Source: Rhyacophila brunnea (lineage: Eukaryota > Arthropoda > Insecta > Trichoptera > Rhyacophilidae). From it: a stretch of 64,000 nucleotides of DNA. The DNA is taken from positions 62,001 to 126,000 of the forward strand of contig JAGYXB010002001.1 in the NCBI GenBank assembly GCA_022495005.1, given 5' to 3'. Of this stretch, positions 1-10,318 are shown piece by piece; the stretch's first letter is position 1; every line of letters begins with the position of its first letter. The translations under genes and the position numbers were made by a program. Below the pieces are notes generated by a model that did no database searches, had not been told where the DNA came from, and worked only from the letters and a program-made list of their open reading frames with translations.

Positions 1-352
1 ATTTTTTTATCGAAAATATTTCACTATAATAATGTCGATATAATCTATACTGATGGATTTATAAATGCGTTTGAAAATTAATAAATGTAAAAAATTTTAA
101 CACCACTGCACATTTATGTACTCAAATATGACTATATTCTAAAACATTAGAGCGAGAGGTTTAATAGAATACTATTTTATGCAATAAAAATACTTTATGC
201 AGTCATCAAATGTTTAAAATAAATATAAAGGATAATAAGGCTTCAAAATTATGTAAATAGATTATCTACAACGTTTAAAGTATGTCCAGGATTATGCTTT
301 GAAAATAGAAAAAAGCTACATTATGACCCACGCTGAGCACGTCCGCCCTTAA
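1..352 (+). mobile_element. TTAA-flanked MITE copy 1 (5' end outside window)
   Basis: This matches the copy at 3472-3954 along its length (the motifs TTTTTTATCG, CACTATAATAATGTC and GGCTTCAAAATTAT occur in the same order). It ends in a terminal repeat resembling TGACCYACGC...CACGT, followed by TTAA at 349-352. The TTAA flank points to the piggyBac or Kolobok type. There is no coding capacity. Confidence 0.7.
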
Positions 353-950
353 TGCAGTAAAAGTAAAAGATATTTTTGACGAATTACGGAATTCTGCAAG
401 TTTAGTATTTAATATATTTTATCAACGAATACTATTTTTTCTTTATTTCCTATTATTTTATTAACTTCAAAAATTATCGTTTCTTGTGTTATTATTAAGT
501 ATATAAAATCACTGAAATTAATATGATACCTTAAAATATAAGTTTTAATAAAAAACACTGGTAAGTATAGAGTATTAGCGCCTATACACGTTACACTCAT
601 TCTTCAAGCGAAAGCGAGACGCGTTGTTGTCATTATGTGGTATTATTTGACTGATTGTGAAAAATTGAAAACGTCAAAATGTTATACCCGGTGTAGTTTT
701 TTTCCAACTGGTTTATCACTCTCGTGAAAACTGAAAATTCAGAAGCTTCTGAACCTTTTTGATATATGCATGCAATCTTGCACCTTTCACGATAATTCGT
801 GTCTACCCATGCATTTTGTTATTATGCCCGCTATATTACGTACTGTCAGCAGTAAATTCATGCACGTATAAACGTGGTTGAATTAATATTCACGACACAC
901 TTAAATTTATAAAAAAATGCACATAACACACCGAAAACTACTTAAGACTG
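353..950. other. AT-rich stretch, nothing recognised
   Basis: No exon-like frame, RNA gene or repeat partner was seen. The 63-codon open frame at 409-600 on the minus strand is low-complexity and I do not believe it is a gene. Confidence 0.5.
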
Positions 951-1300
951 TACATCAGTGATACGGCAAATAATTTTCAACTATAGATGCGACGAAATTT
1001 TGAACTCGCTGGCAATCGGAGAGCGAACGTCGAGCTGTGGACACGTCAATTTGTTTCGTGATGGCGACGGGGGTATTAATTCTTAAATCGTGTAAAGATG
1101 ACTAAAAACCGTTACCCATTTACTTGAAAAAGAAAACATGTCAATGAATATATTATTATTGTTACTGATAGAACAATAAACAGAACATTAAATGGACGCA
1201 TGTTGGATTTATATGACAAATTATATTTCGTTCGGCACGCGTCATTTGCACAATCCGGGCATCGCCTAGCCACCATGCCTCAACTGAGGTGTAGCCTTAA
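951..1300 (+). repeat. Dispersed repeat R1 copy 1 (inverted partner at 37253-37624)
   Basis: The reverse complement of 37253-37624 aligns along the whole stretch at about 90% by eye. Shared landmarks include CTCGCTGGCAATCGGAG, ACACGTCAATTTGTTTCGTG and CATCGCCTAGCCAC. No terminal repeat or coding frame is evident, so the class is unknown. Confidence 0.75.
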
Positions 1301-1394
1301 GTGTACATCTATAAAAAGTGATTCACAACCGTTGTTTTCTGAACCTTCGCAAGAGCTTAAATAACCAATATAGATCTAAGAACATGTGTGTTTT

Positions 1395-1570
1395 TCGTAC
1401 TGTATTTTTATGGTTTTGATACTATCCAGAACTTTTATATCCTTTCCGATTCTTTCCCAATCGATTGAAAACGTCAATGATCCAGTCAGTCAGGAATTTT
1501 CAGGATGCATCTATACATACATCCACGCCTTGAAAGCCTTGCGTGACATCTCTTGGTTTAACGTCCATAA
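1395..1570 (-). pseudogene. LINE reverse-transcriptase C-terminal fragment
   Basis: The minus strand encodes a decayed version of the peptide seen at 48461-48790 (…W..RIGKD.KVLDSIKT…), with stops in frame. It corresponds to the C-terminal tail of a non-LTR retrotransposon polyprotein. Only about 175 bp can be recognised. Confidence 0.5.
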
Positions 1571-1604
1571 TTTAGTTGTTATCATATATAGTACAATACT
1601 ATAA

Positions 1605-2485
1605 TTTTGAATCCGCGACAAATGTAAAATAAATTTTACGCAAACATGCCAAAAATACTATAATTTTGAAAGATTCCAGACGAAAACATAATGTTCCCGT
1701 ACTACAGTTTTTTTCAAAAATACTGTATTTTTTACCCTTATGTACTATAATCAACAATCGTAGAAAAAGATGGCAACACTGGGTTGAGGGCGAAACCCGG
1801 CTCCATAAAACTGTTCCATATTATGATAGTATAGTAAAAACCTGTCGTCAAATCGAATATATACCATATAACCAAAATGTTAGCATAATGATATATTATA
1901 TCTTATGTGGGTTAACCTTTTCTTTCAAAGAGACACTTCAGCTATAAAAAAATGATAAAATTTTCAAATTTCAAAAGCCTTCATATTACTACGTGAGTGT
2001 TATTATTTTGATTTATAATATTCCGTTTTGGTGGTGATACGTCATCTTGGCGGACGGCGATCTTCCTCTACACCATTTCTATCATCGTCGGGGAAGAGAT
2101 ATCAGTCTTCATTAGACAGCTGACACAATCTCCATTCTGGTACCCCCTTAAAATGACAAGCCATTTTCTGATACGATCTCCGCAGTGACGGTACGGGGGT
2201 TTGTTACTAATCGATTCTCAACGTTATAACCGACTGAAGTTGTGATATTTGATTGGTTAGATACTTGAAATCCTACTTTCGTGATATGATATGATGTGAT
2301 ATAATATATACGTGCCTACTTATATACTTAGTTTCTCTTTTAATGATAATTTAACGCAATATTGAGTCTAATGTAACTGTTGAAGAAATTTTAATGTGCC
2401 TGACATTAAGCTCGGCGAATGAATAACCACTGGAAAAATGCATTAATATATTTATGTGCTTAGAGAAATAATTATAAGTAAGGGT
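1605..2485. other. No feature recognised
   Basis: There is a 93-codon open frame at 1666-1947 on the plus strand, but it has no recognisable domain and no codon pattern that convinces me. The rest is AT-rich. The stretch is left unassigned. Confidence 0.4.
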
Positions 2486-2790
2486 CTGAGTAGAGAAATT
2501 CTCAAGAAATAACCAGAAAAGACCAATGATGAATCTCGTTTCTTGAGAAATCATCAATGAAAATCTGTCGAAATCGAGTTAATTGTCAGTAGGCTAAGCA
2601 AAAAACTGAATAGCATTTCTCGAGAAAATAATATTATATGATGTCTCTGACTTTATTTCTGAACGGAATTTATTAAATTTTTGACTAAAAATGTCGATAT
2701 GTCAAGAATTCTCGAGAAATAAAAAAATATGAGGACTTAATCTCTAATTTTTGAGAATTCTTGAATCTCGAGAAATCACAAGCACTAATT
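2486..2790. repeat. Cluster of TTCTCGAGAA-type palindromes
   Basis: At least five words of the form TTCTCGAGAA or TTCTTGAGAA occur within about 300 bp (near 2497, 2538, 2615, 2708 and 2770). They are separated by unrelated AT-rich sequence. Spacing is irregular, so this is not a simple tandem array. Function is unknown. Confidence 0.45.
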
Positions 2791-3014
2791 AGGAGGCATC
2801 GAGGAACTAAGGTTAAGAGTGGAGTGATAACAGTGATAAAGGAAAGTCATTGAATCGTCCCGGCTGATGGCAATTATAATATTGAATAAAATCAAAACAT
2901 CGAGACAATCTAATTTATATCTAAATCGTTGTGTTTAATTACACATTAAGTTAAATAAACAGATGTATAGCTTCTATACAAAAATGCTTTAAAATAATCA
3001 GCCATACAATAATT

Positions 3015-3264
3015 GAGTACCTTGGTATCAAAGTGGGACATAAGCCATTTACAAAATTTTACAGGAGACTCACAAACATGTGTGAAAAGTGTATGTTTTT
3101 CATATAACATACCAACTTTAGAACCAAAAATCTCTGTGAAAACTACCGTTTTTGATACTTTTAGTGGATTTTTTGAAAAGAGCATCACCTGCACTACCAT
3201 AATCAATGAAAACATGAATTTAGTGGGAGGTGGCGTTTGTCCCACTTTGATACCAAGGTACTCA
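3015..3264. mobile_element. Small MITE with perfect 26-bp inverted ends
   Basis: The left end GAGTACCTTGGTATCAAAGT continues to GGGACA. It is repeated exactly, in inverse, at the right end (3239-3264). The flanks are AATT on both sides, which may be a 4-bp target duplication. The open frames inside on both strands (99 and 101 codons) are explained by the palindromic ends and are not genes. The superfamily is not assigned. Confidence 0.8.
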
Positions 3265-3471
3265 ATTGAAGCCAGTTCCGAGAATTGTAATGCTGAACAA
3301 GTTAGAACACGTAGTTAAGCTATGTTTTGTTAACGGACTCTCATACTGTAATGTAAATGTCATACTAAAATTTACCTCGTTCCGATCGATTTATGCTATG
3401 TGTGTAATAGTAATTTATGATTTAAATACACGACGGCCAGTGCAAGGAAATTATTTTTGCAATGTTCAATC

Positions 3472-3954
3472 TTAAAGGCCCACGTGCGCCACGTAGGTCA
3501 AAATGGAGATCTTATGATATTTTCAGAGCATAACCCTAAACATTCCTTAAACGACTAATTCTTGTCAAATTTGAGATCACAGAGATTATAAATATATTTT
3601 TTTTTATCGTAAATATTTCACTATAATAATGTCAACATAAATTTTACTAATGGCTTTATAAATGCGTTTAAAAATTAATAAATCTAAAAAATCTTCACAC
3701 CACTGTACATGTATGCACTAAAATATGACTATATTCTAAAACATTAGATCAAGAGGTTTAAGAGAATAATATTTTATGTACTTAATAAAAATACTTTATG
3801 CAGTCATCAAATATTTAAAATGAATATAAAGGATAATAAGGCTTCAAAATTATATAAATAGATTGTCCACAACGTTTAAGGAATGTCCAAGGTTATGCTC
3901 TGAAAATACCATTAAATATCAATTTTGACCTACGTGGCGCACGTGGGCCGTTAA
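3472..3954 (+). mobile_element. TTAA-flanked MITE copy 2 (full length)
   Basis: This is the most complete of four copies. The left end is TTAA + AGGCCCACGTGCGCC, and the right end is its inverse GGCGCACGTGGGCCG + TTAA. The inverted similarity continues inward for roughly 90 bp (through the ACAACGTTTAAGGAATGTCC region). A TTAA duplication is the signature of piggyBac or Kolobok elements. There is no transposase frame, so it would need an enzyme supplied elsewhere. Confidence 0.85.
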
Positions 3955-4435
3955 GAAGATCACAATGTGGGTCTCTATAGAGTGGAGTTTGTTTTTAAAG
4001 AATTTAAAGTGAGTAAAAGTATAAGTAAAGCAAAATACTAATCTTATTCTTCGTCGTCACTCTAATGAATGAAGATAGTGATCAGCCTGCGAATTCTGGA
4101 TCAGCTCTACTTGTCCTTTTTCATCCTCTTGTGGCATATGTATGGTATTAGTTTTCAGTGAATTCCTTCACCTGGTCATTCTACCCAGTGTTTAACCCTT
4201 TGCCCTTTTACCTGGCATACGACCCAAAACAATTAATCTTTTGAGGCTTTTTGGGTCTTGGCGAACAGTGTGTCTAGAGAATCACATTAATACGGTCTCT
4301 TACTGACTTCCGGCTCCTACAGTATTGACGCATTGGTTATGTGTTTCATTAAGATTACAAATAAATATCTTATAATCTATACATCATAATATAAAATACA
4401 AAGTATGTCTGTCTATTCCTTATAATTAATATTTT
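3955..4435. other. No feature recognised
   Basis: AT-rich sequence without a supported gene or a repeat partner in this window. Confidence 0.4.
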
Positions 4436-4439
4436 TACT

Positions 4440-4848
4440 TCACATTAAGATAAAATAAATATATAATTATTGAACATACATGATTTTGAGTGATTTCTGA
4501 GAAAATATATTATAACCAATAGAACAAATCATTTTTTTTGGAAAAATAAGACAGGAATCGAACCTGCATCTCTCGGGTATCGCGCCCACGCACGTATACC
4601 AATAAGCTAAAGGAGTCATACTTATATATGACAAATTTTAGCTACATAATGGCTTTTAATACTCATTGAAGCGCTTTCCAAATTGAGCTACTATTGGTGA
4701 TCGGCTTTTGTATTTTAAATCAAATTAGGTATTACTTTAATTACTAACCGACATCTTATTTTCGTCGTCGTCTTTGAATTATGTATGTTCAATAATTAGA
4801 ATGTTACATTCTTAAATCTTCTGAATTATTCGCTGAATAAAAAAAATA
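4440..4848 (-). mobile_element. tRNA-derived SINE (family A) with inverted tail on the far side
   Basis: The minus strand carries a tRNA-like head. The inverse of a B-box (GGAATCGAACCTG) lies at 4554-4566 and an A-box-like stretch lies near 4600-4615. The downstream tail (TTGAACATACAT in inverse) is at 4467-4485. A second tail in the opposite orientation (ATGTATGTTCAAT…GAATTATTCG) sits at 4781-4843, giving the locus inverted ends. Confidence 0.7.
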
Positions 4849-4849
4849 G

Positions 4850-5264
4850 TTCCTTAATTAAAAAAAACTTATTTAATTATTTTCATTTTGAAAAATCGAT
4901 AGCCGATACCATAGTTCAATAGAAAAACAACTCAACACATCGTGTTGTGGGATAATGGTGTTTAAAATATTTACATAAATTTTTCGGTGTTGATTTTTGA
5001 AAGAATGTGTTTTTTATTTAGTCTGAAAGAATATAGCAATGCATGATAATTTTTACAGTTTAACAAAGAATACACCCAGACATTCTAGTAATATATCAAT
5101 AATCCCAAAAAGTGTTATTCGATTTTATGGCTCATTGAAAAAAAAAGAGTTATTTTGTTACAGAATTATAAAGAAAAAGCAGTTCTACATCGATTGCCAT
5201 GATTAACCCTTGAAGTTTTGAGTTCTTTTCCTATATAACTAGGGTATTGATAGTGTATACCTGG
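4850..5264. other. No feature recognised
   Basis: AT-rich, with no coding potential or repeat match that I could support. Confidence 0.4.
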
Positions 5265-5540
5265 CAGTGGCGAAGGGTGGAGGTAGCTAGCTAAATTCCG
5301 CCATAAATAGTGCACACTAAACTTTGTCAGTCATACGTATTTGTTTTCATTGAAATAAGACTAAGATGGCCTTAGTTAGTTTTTAAATTTCAATTTGATT
5401 GAACCCTGCGAAAATCATGCCATAATAGATAATAGTCAAAAAATACTCGTCTATCTATAAAACTAAATTATGAAATTAAATAATACATAATTTTGGATAT
5501 TTTATAGATAGAATAATATTTTTTTATCTATTAAGGGGCC
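5265..5540 (+). mobile_element. Half of a hAT-like foldback element (family H2)
   Basis: It begins CAGTGGCGAAGGGTGGAGGT and continues with the motifs CACACTAAACTTTGTCAGTC and GTTTTCATTGAA, found at both ends of the complete copy at 32459-33038. The second inverted arm is missing, so this copy is truncated about 80 bp before the LTR element at 5620. Confidence 0.7.
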
Positions 5541-5619
5541 CATAAACGAGCCACTTTTTACGGCAATTGTGTCGCCGTTAATACTCGTAGTTACCCAAAA
5601 CACGACAATAGTAGTCTAC

Positions 5620-8230
5620 TGACATGACCCGGCTCACGGCTAGCTCAATAATGCTACCGGGCCGTCACTGAGGAGACTAGTGATGAATTAGGAGAGGTGG
5701 ATCTCCTTTGTAGTATCACAACTTTTGAATTCCCGAATAAAACTCTCAGCTGGTGTGGTGCCGAATTTATTCAGGTACTAGAGTTCACGGTCACACAATA
5801 AGATTAACTGTCATTGTTCCCGTAATTAAATCTCATTAAAGTATCAGCAAACTATTTATTTGTTCACTATAGGATCTCTGTGAAATCTTTCACAAATTCC
5901 CGAAAAGTCACACCTAATTCAGAGAATGTATACGCAGATATTCTTTGGATATTCATGAAATATTTTCCCATAAGAAAGAAAATATAAATTATTCTTTGGT
6001 CACACAGTATTAGGTTTATAAAAGAATAGAATTATTTTATTGTTGTTTATAAAGTTTATTTATGTTCACAGTGTATTTACAAATATTTATTTGTGTTTAC
6101 AGACTTGTTTACAAGAGGTTTGCTTAATGTTTACAAATTTATTTACTAAAATTTGTTTACTAAAATTTATTTTATAATTATGTTTACTTAATAAAGTTTC
6201 AAAAATTTATTTTATAATTATGTTTACTTAATAAAGTTTCAAAAATTTATTTTATAATCCCGAAAAGATTTGTAAAATTTATTATTACAGACTGAGTTTA
6301 TTAATTTGTTTTTATAAACAAATTCGATCGCGTAATTTATCTCGATTACGTCACCTCGTATGATGAGTAATGAAAAATAAAATTAATCCGCGGCGCGTCA
6401 CTATCGACAGATACGTAGTATTCGTGCTACGTTTTGGCGGCCGACGTCACTACCGACAGATACGAGTTATTCGCGCTACGTTTTGCCCGTCGAAGGGGAC
6501 TTACTGGTACGTATGAATCGCGAATGTACTGAGAACCGTGTCCCACAAGCTCGCAGAGAGGTCTGCTGCTTACTGAAGATCGCCGGTGAGAAGTGTAGAA
6601 ACTAATGATTTTACGGAAAAAGGATGTCACCTTTTATTCCCTCGGGATGGAGGTTTAACAGGAAACAGTCCGTAAGGGATAGCAGATGTATATCTTTCTC
6701 TCACGGGATAAATTTACGTATATCTCCCGTTCCTGGTAACTTTCTAATAGAGATATCTTCTAATTAAATCGGGTTAAATTTACTCTACTTTATTTCCGCA
6801 AAATTAAGACTTAATAGGGGTGTTTTAAGCACCCTCTAGAACATGTCCTTTAAATACGCAGTTACGGTGACGTAAGCAAAATAGTTGATTTTATATGATT
6901 TTTCGTGTTCAAACGAAGGGGAAAGTTTCTAGCTTTCCAACGAGATATCGGAATAGGCATTCGTGTACTAGATAAGGGAATGGCAGTCTTTAAATTTAAA
7001 ACGTCAAAACGAAAGGTTGACACCCACGTACCAGTCCTTTCCACCACTCTTGGCCTTTTTAGGCCAATAGAATTTTACTAAGTTTTAATAAAACTATTTG
7101 GAGCCGCAGAAAACGTTTCATTCGATATTTACCTTTCGGACGAACATTATTACGTGAAAACACTATAATATTATACTTAACATTTCAACTTAAATATATA
7201 AATGCTTAATCCTAACAAGATGTTATTTACAAGCGACTACAAATTTATTTCGTCTTTAATAGTGGCTTTTCCATAGTAATCTAAACGTAACCTTGAATCT
7301 ATTTTTATCCGGCAACTCGACACAGCCGGGCCGTAAATTCTAGTCGAACAGAATTCAGTTAAGGTTCAAGGTCACGCGCCAATTTGTGTTTTTAGTCGCA
7401 GTATTTGATTCTTTTATTACTTAGGAGGCAATTAAGATTTATTATTGTTTATGGGTAGAAACCCATCTATACCAGAATCTCAAGTTTTTCCAATTGTTAC
7501 TTTTACAATATTCATTATAGTCAGCAAGTTATAGCATTAACAAAATCTATAATTATAATTACGCGTCTATAGATATAGATACGCGTTTACAATATTTTTA
7601 TAACGGTAGTTAACTCCTATCTTGTATTGATAAAATTAGTATTAAAATTCTTTATTTACAATTATACAGTATATAAATTTATAAATATTCAATTTTCTTT
7701 TTCAATTTTCATACACTTCCATTATAGCTATAAAAGTTATTGAAGCATGTACTTGCTAAATTTTACGTAAACAATCTCTCCCATAACTTATTTTCTAAGT
7801 TTAATGGAGATTTCCCGGAAATTATTTCCGAAATAGATCGATTTGAAATTTCATGGCGTGTCATTTCGAGGTCTGCGGTCACAGCGTTCCAATTACACTT
7901 GAACAGTCTCGATTCTTCGAGCCGAAATTTTTTACGTAAAATTTTATTACATTTTACAAAGAAAAGGTTAACAACATACATTTTACTTCCTAATACTAAA
8001 CGATTACGCTACTGGTTACCTGTTCATGGTCTTTTTCGACCATTTCTTCTCTGCTTCTTCCATAGTTTAGGACCATGGGACTTATATATTCTGTTTGTAC
8101 CTCGTCGTGAGGTTGTCGCACGGCTATTTGAGAAGTAGAATTGACTACAAGGCTAGATTTGTATAGTTATGTCGTTAAACCATACTCTGCCATAAACACT
8201 AACTGAAGGTCGGCGTTTTTGTTCGTGTCA
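5620..8230 (-). repeat. Left LTR (3' LTR of the element), 2611 bp
   Basis: Nearly identical to 13844-16530 with scattered substitutions and small indels. It contains a 46-bp direct duplication at about 6172-6258 and two copies of a ~50-bp GC-richer unit (CACTACCGACAGATACG) around 6393-6490. A 72-codon minus-strand frame at 7763-7981 is intact in both LTRs, but that may only reflect their recent common origin. Confidence 0.9.
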
Positions 8231-8245
8231 AATGCCCACCCTTAA
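8231..8245 (-). promoter_or_regulatory. Polypurine-tract-like sequence
   Basis: Read on the minus strand, TAAGGGTGGGCATT directly precedes the left LTR. A purine-rich run at this place is where plus-strand DNA synthesis is primed in LTR elements. This supports the minus orientation. Confidence 0.6.
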
Positions 8246-8808
8246 TAAAGACATAACTGTATATGTCTAGTCTCAATTCACCATTGCCACACCTCAGGAC
8301 TCAGTAATATGCAAAGCGATAAAGCAACAGTAAAGCATATTCAAAATAAAATATACAAAATCTGCGCATGCACACAAAGTTTTTCTTTTACTTTTTATAA
8401 TTAATATTCGCCCAGATTCAGGTCTTAAAATTCTAATTAATAAAAGAAAATTATATAATTCAATAATTCTGAAGTTAAAAATTTTATTTTGAGGACGGTG
8501 AGTGCTGTATGGGACGACTACTGCTTTTCCTACCGAGGGACAACCGCAAGGAAGAGGACTCACGGAGACGCTCCCTTTACGACCCATGGACAGAAGTAGA
8601 GTTCGACTTCCCGTCGCGAATCACGTTCCCGCTTACTAGAAAATACGGCATAGTACCATGATATGCCAGGGAGACTCCCCTGACAATACCTTTAACATTA
8701 AATTACATAGGGTCATTTAAACCTATTCAATCTAACGCTCAATACTCCTAGCTATATATTACATTCTACAAGAATTTGAAATCAATCCCAATCAAGAGAA
8801 TTATTTTT
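8246..8808. other. Element interior, 3' non-coding part
   Basis: Lies between the purine tract and the first hairpin repeat. The 97-codon minus frame at 8294-8587 has no recognisable domain. No polymerase motif was found. Confidence 0.4.
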
Positions 8809-9024
8809 CGCAGCTCCGAATACTAATAAGGACTTAGCGTGAAAGTTACGAACTTCCCCACGCCTAAATTAGCAACGCTCTCTTCATTTCGCAGCTCCGA
8901 ATACTAATAAGGACTTAGCGTGAAAGTTACGAACTTCCCCACGCCTAGATTAGCAACACGTCTTCATTTCGCAGCTCCGAATACTATTAGGGGCTTAGCG
9001 TGGAAGTCAAGGACTTCCCCATGC
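8809..9024. repeat. Three ~80-bp hairpin-bearing repeats
   Basis: The units start CGCAGCTCCGAATACTA at 8809, 8890 and 8970. Each holds a 27-nt foldback: 8837-8863, 8918-8944 and 8998-9024. The outer stem is GCGTG with CACGC (or CATGC). The inner stem is AAGTT/AACTT in units 1-2 and AAGTC/GACTT in unit 3. Further single units lie at 9443 and 10250. Confidence 0.8.
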
Positions 9025-9052
9025 CCTAATTAGCAACACTTTCTTCGTTTTG

Positions 9053-9442
9053 CTCTCCCCGAAGACTTATTTCTTTCTCGCTTCGAGAAAAGACTCGTTT
9101 GCTTCGATAATAGACTTATTTCTTTATCGCTCCTCTCGAAGACTTGTTGTTTGCTCCGATAATAGACTTATTTCTTTATCGCTCCTCTCGAAGACTTGTG
9201 GTTTGCTCCGATAATAGACTTATTTCTTTATCGCTCCTCTCGAAGACTTGTTGTTTGCTTCGATAATAGACTTATTTCTTTATCGCTCCTCTCGAAGACT
9301 TGTGGTTTGCTTCGATAATAGACTTATTTCTTTATCGAAGACTATAATAGACTTATTTCTTTATCGCTCCTCTCGAAGACTTGTGGTTTGCTCCGATAAT
9401 AGACTTATTTCTTTATCGCTCCTCTCGAAGACTTGTTTGTTT
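9053..9442. repeat. 52-bp minisatellite block
   Basis: Near-identical 52-bp units have CGATAATAGACTTATTTC starting at 9105, 9157, 9209, 9261 and 9313. One longer step of 81 bp follows (next start 9394), where a short partial unit was inserted. The left edge carries a diverged version (CCCCGAAGACTTATTTC). Confidence 0.9.
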
Positions 9443-9682
9443 CGCAGCTCCGAATACTAATAAGGACTTAGCGTGAAAGTCACGGACTTCCCCACGCCTT
9501 AATTAGCAACACGTTCTTCGTTTCGCTCTCCCCGAAGACTTATTTCTCTTTCGCTTCGAGAAAAGACTTGTTTTTCGCTTCGATCAGAGACTTATTTCTT
9601 TATCGCTCCTCTCGAAGTCTTATCGCTCGCTTCGATAATAGACTTATTTCTTTATCGCTCCTCTCGAAGACTTATAGCTCGG
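9443..9682. repeat. Single hairpin unit followed by diverged minisatellite units
   Basis: The hairpin unit starts at 9443 (foldback 9471-9497, inner stem AAGTC/GACTT). It is followed by more copies of the GACTTATTTC…CTCTCGAAG type up to about 9680. The two repeat families are thus interleaved. Confidence 0.8.
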
Positions 9683-9695
9683 TTTAGTTAGAGAC

Positions 9696-10242
9696 TTAGC
9701 TTACAGGCGATGGCGGTAGCGATCGCTTTGAGCGACGCTTACCTGATCGGCCTATACGCTGATACTGACGTTTGGGGGGCGCATTCCGGATGGGGGCGTC
9801 TCGTAAGACAGCGTCCAACGCATCCCGCCACTCGCCAAAGGTAGTACCTTGATCTTTGCTCCAGGGCGTTGGGAAGTCGGTCCTCGCAGGGCGCCGCCCT
9901 CCCAATCGTCCCATCCTCCTAAATTCTCTCTTGGGGGGCGCTATCTTGATGGGGGCGTCTTGTAGGACTGCGTCCAACGCATCCAGCCTCTCGCCAAGGG
10001 TCATCTCTTCATTAGATATTGTCGAGTCAACAATTCTTTCCACTTCAGCTCCTCCATCGCTTAGTTCGGAATCTGTTCCTGAACTCGCCAGTAGTTCTTC
10101 CCGCGCACATTCCTGCGCATCCATACGACGTTCTGACAGGGCGTGCACTCCCTCGTCTCTGTCGCTGGTAACTTTGGAAAGCGGCGTAGGTGATACCACC
10201 GGGTCGTCTGCTCTTTCATTAGCCAGATTCTTCTCAAACTAT
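9696..10242 (-). CDS. Element ORF3: basic protein with internal duplication
   Basis: On the minus strand the frame opens after a TAG at about 10243 and ends at 9696. It is in the same frame as the gag-like ORF. The first part is acidic (…DSELSDGGAEVERIVD…). The second part holds two tandem ~50-residue copies of the pattern LDAVLxDAPIxxAPPKR followed by an arginine-rich tail. No enzymatic motif is visible. It may be the C-terminal, nucleic-acid-binding end of the element's structural polyprotein, detached by a frame change, but that is inference. The plus-strand open frame over the same bases is its antisense shadow. Confidence 0.5.
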
Positions 10243-10249
10243 TTCGCAC

Positions 10250-10318
10250 CGCAGCTCCGAATACTAGTAAAGGACTTAGCGTGGAAGCCATGCGCTTCCC
10301 CATGCCTTAACTAGCAAC
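10250..10318. repeat. Fifth hairpin unit, at the ORF2/ORF3 junction
   Basis: The repeat begins CGCAGCTCCGAATACTAG. The foldback at 10279-10305 has the inner stem GGAAGC/GCTTCC with loop CATGC, and the outer stem GCGTG/CATGC. It spans the end of ORF2 and precedes ORF3, so insertion of this unit may have caused the frame break. Confidence 0.75.

Noticed and set aside
3013..3318. 101-codon plus and 99-codon minus frames
   Set aside because: Both arise from a MITE with perfect inverted ends, so they are not genes.
7740..8138. 132-codon plus-strand open frame in the left LTR
   Set aside because: It runs opposite to the element's sense strand, and the matching frame in the right LTR is shorter. 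No domain was recognised.
8809..9682. CRISPR-like array
   Set aside because: Repeats are long, contiguous and without unique spacers, and they lie inside a eukaryotic LTR element.
9856..10314. 152-codon plus-strand open frame
   Set aside because: Antisense shadow of element ORF3, which has an internal repeat and fits the element's orientation.
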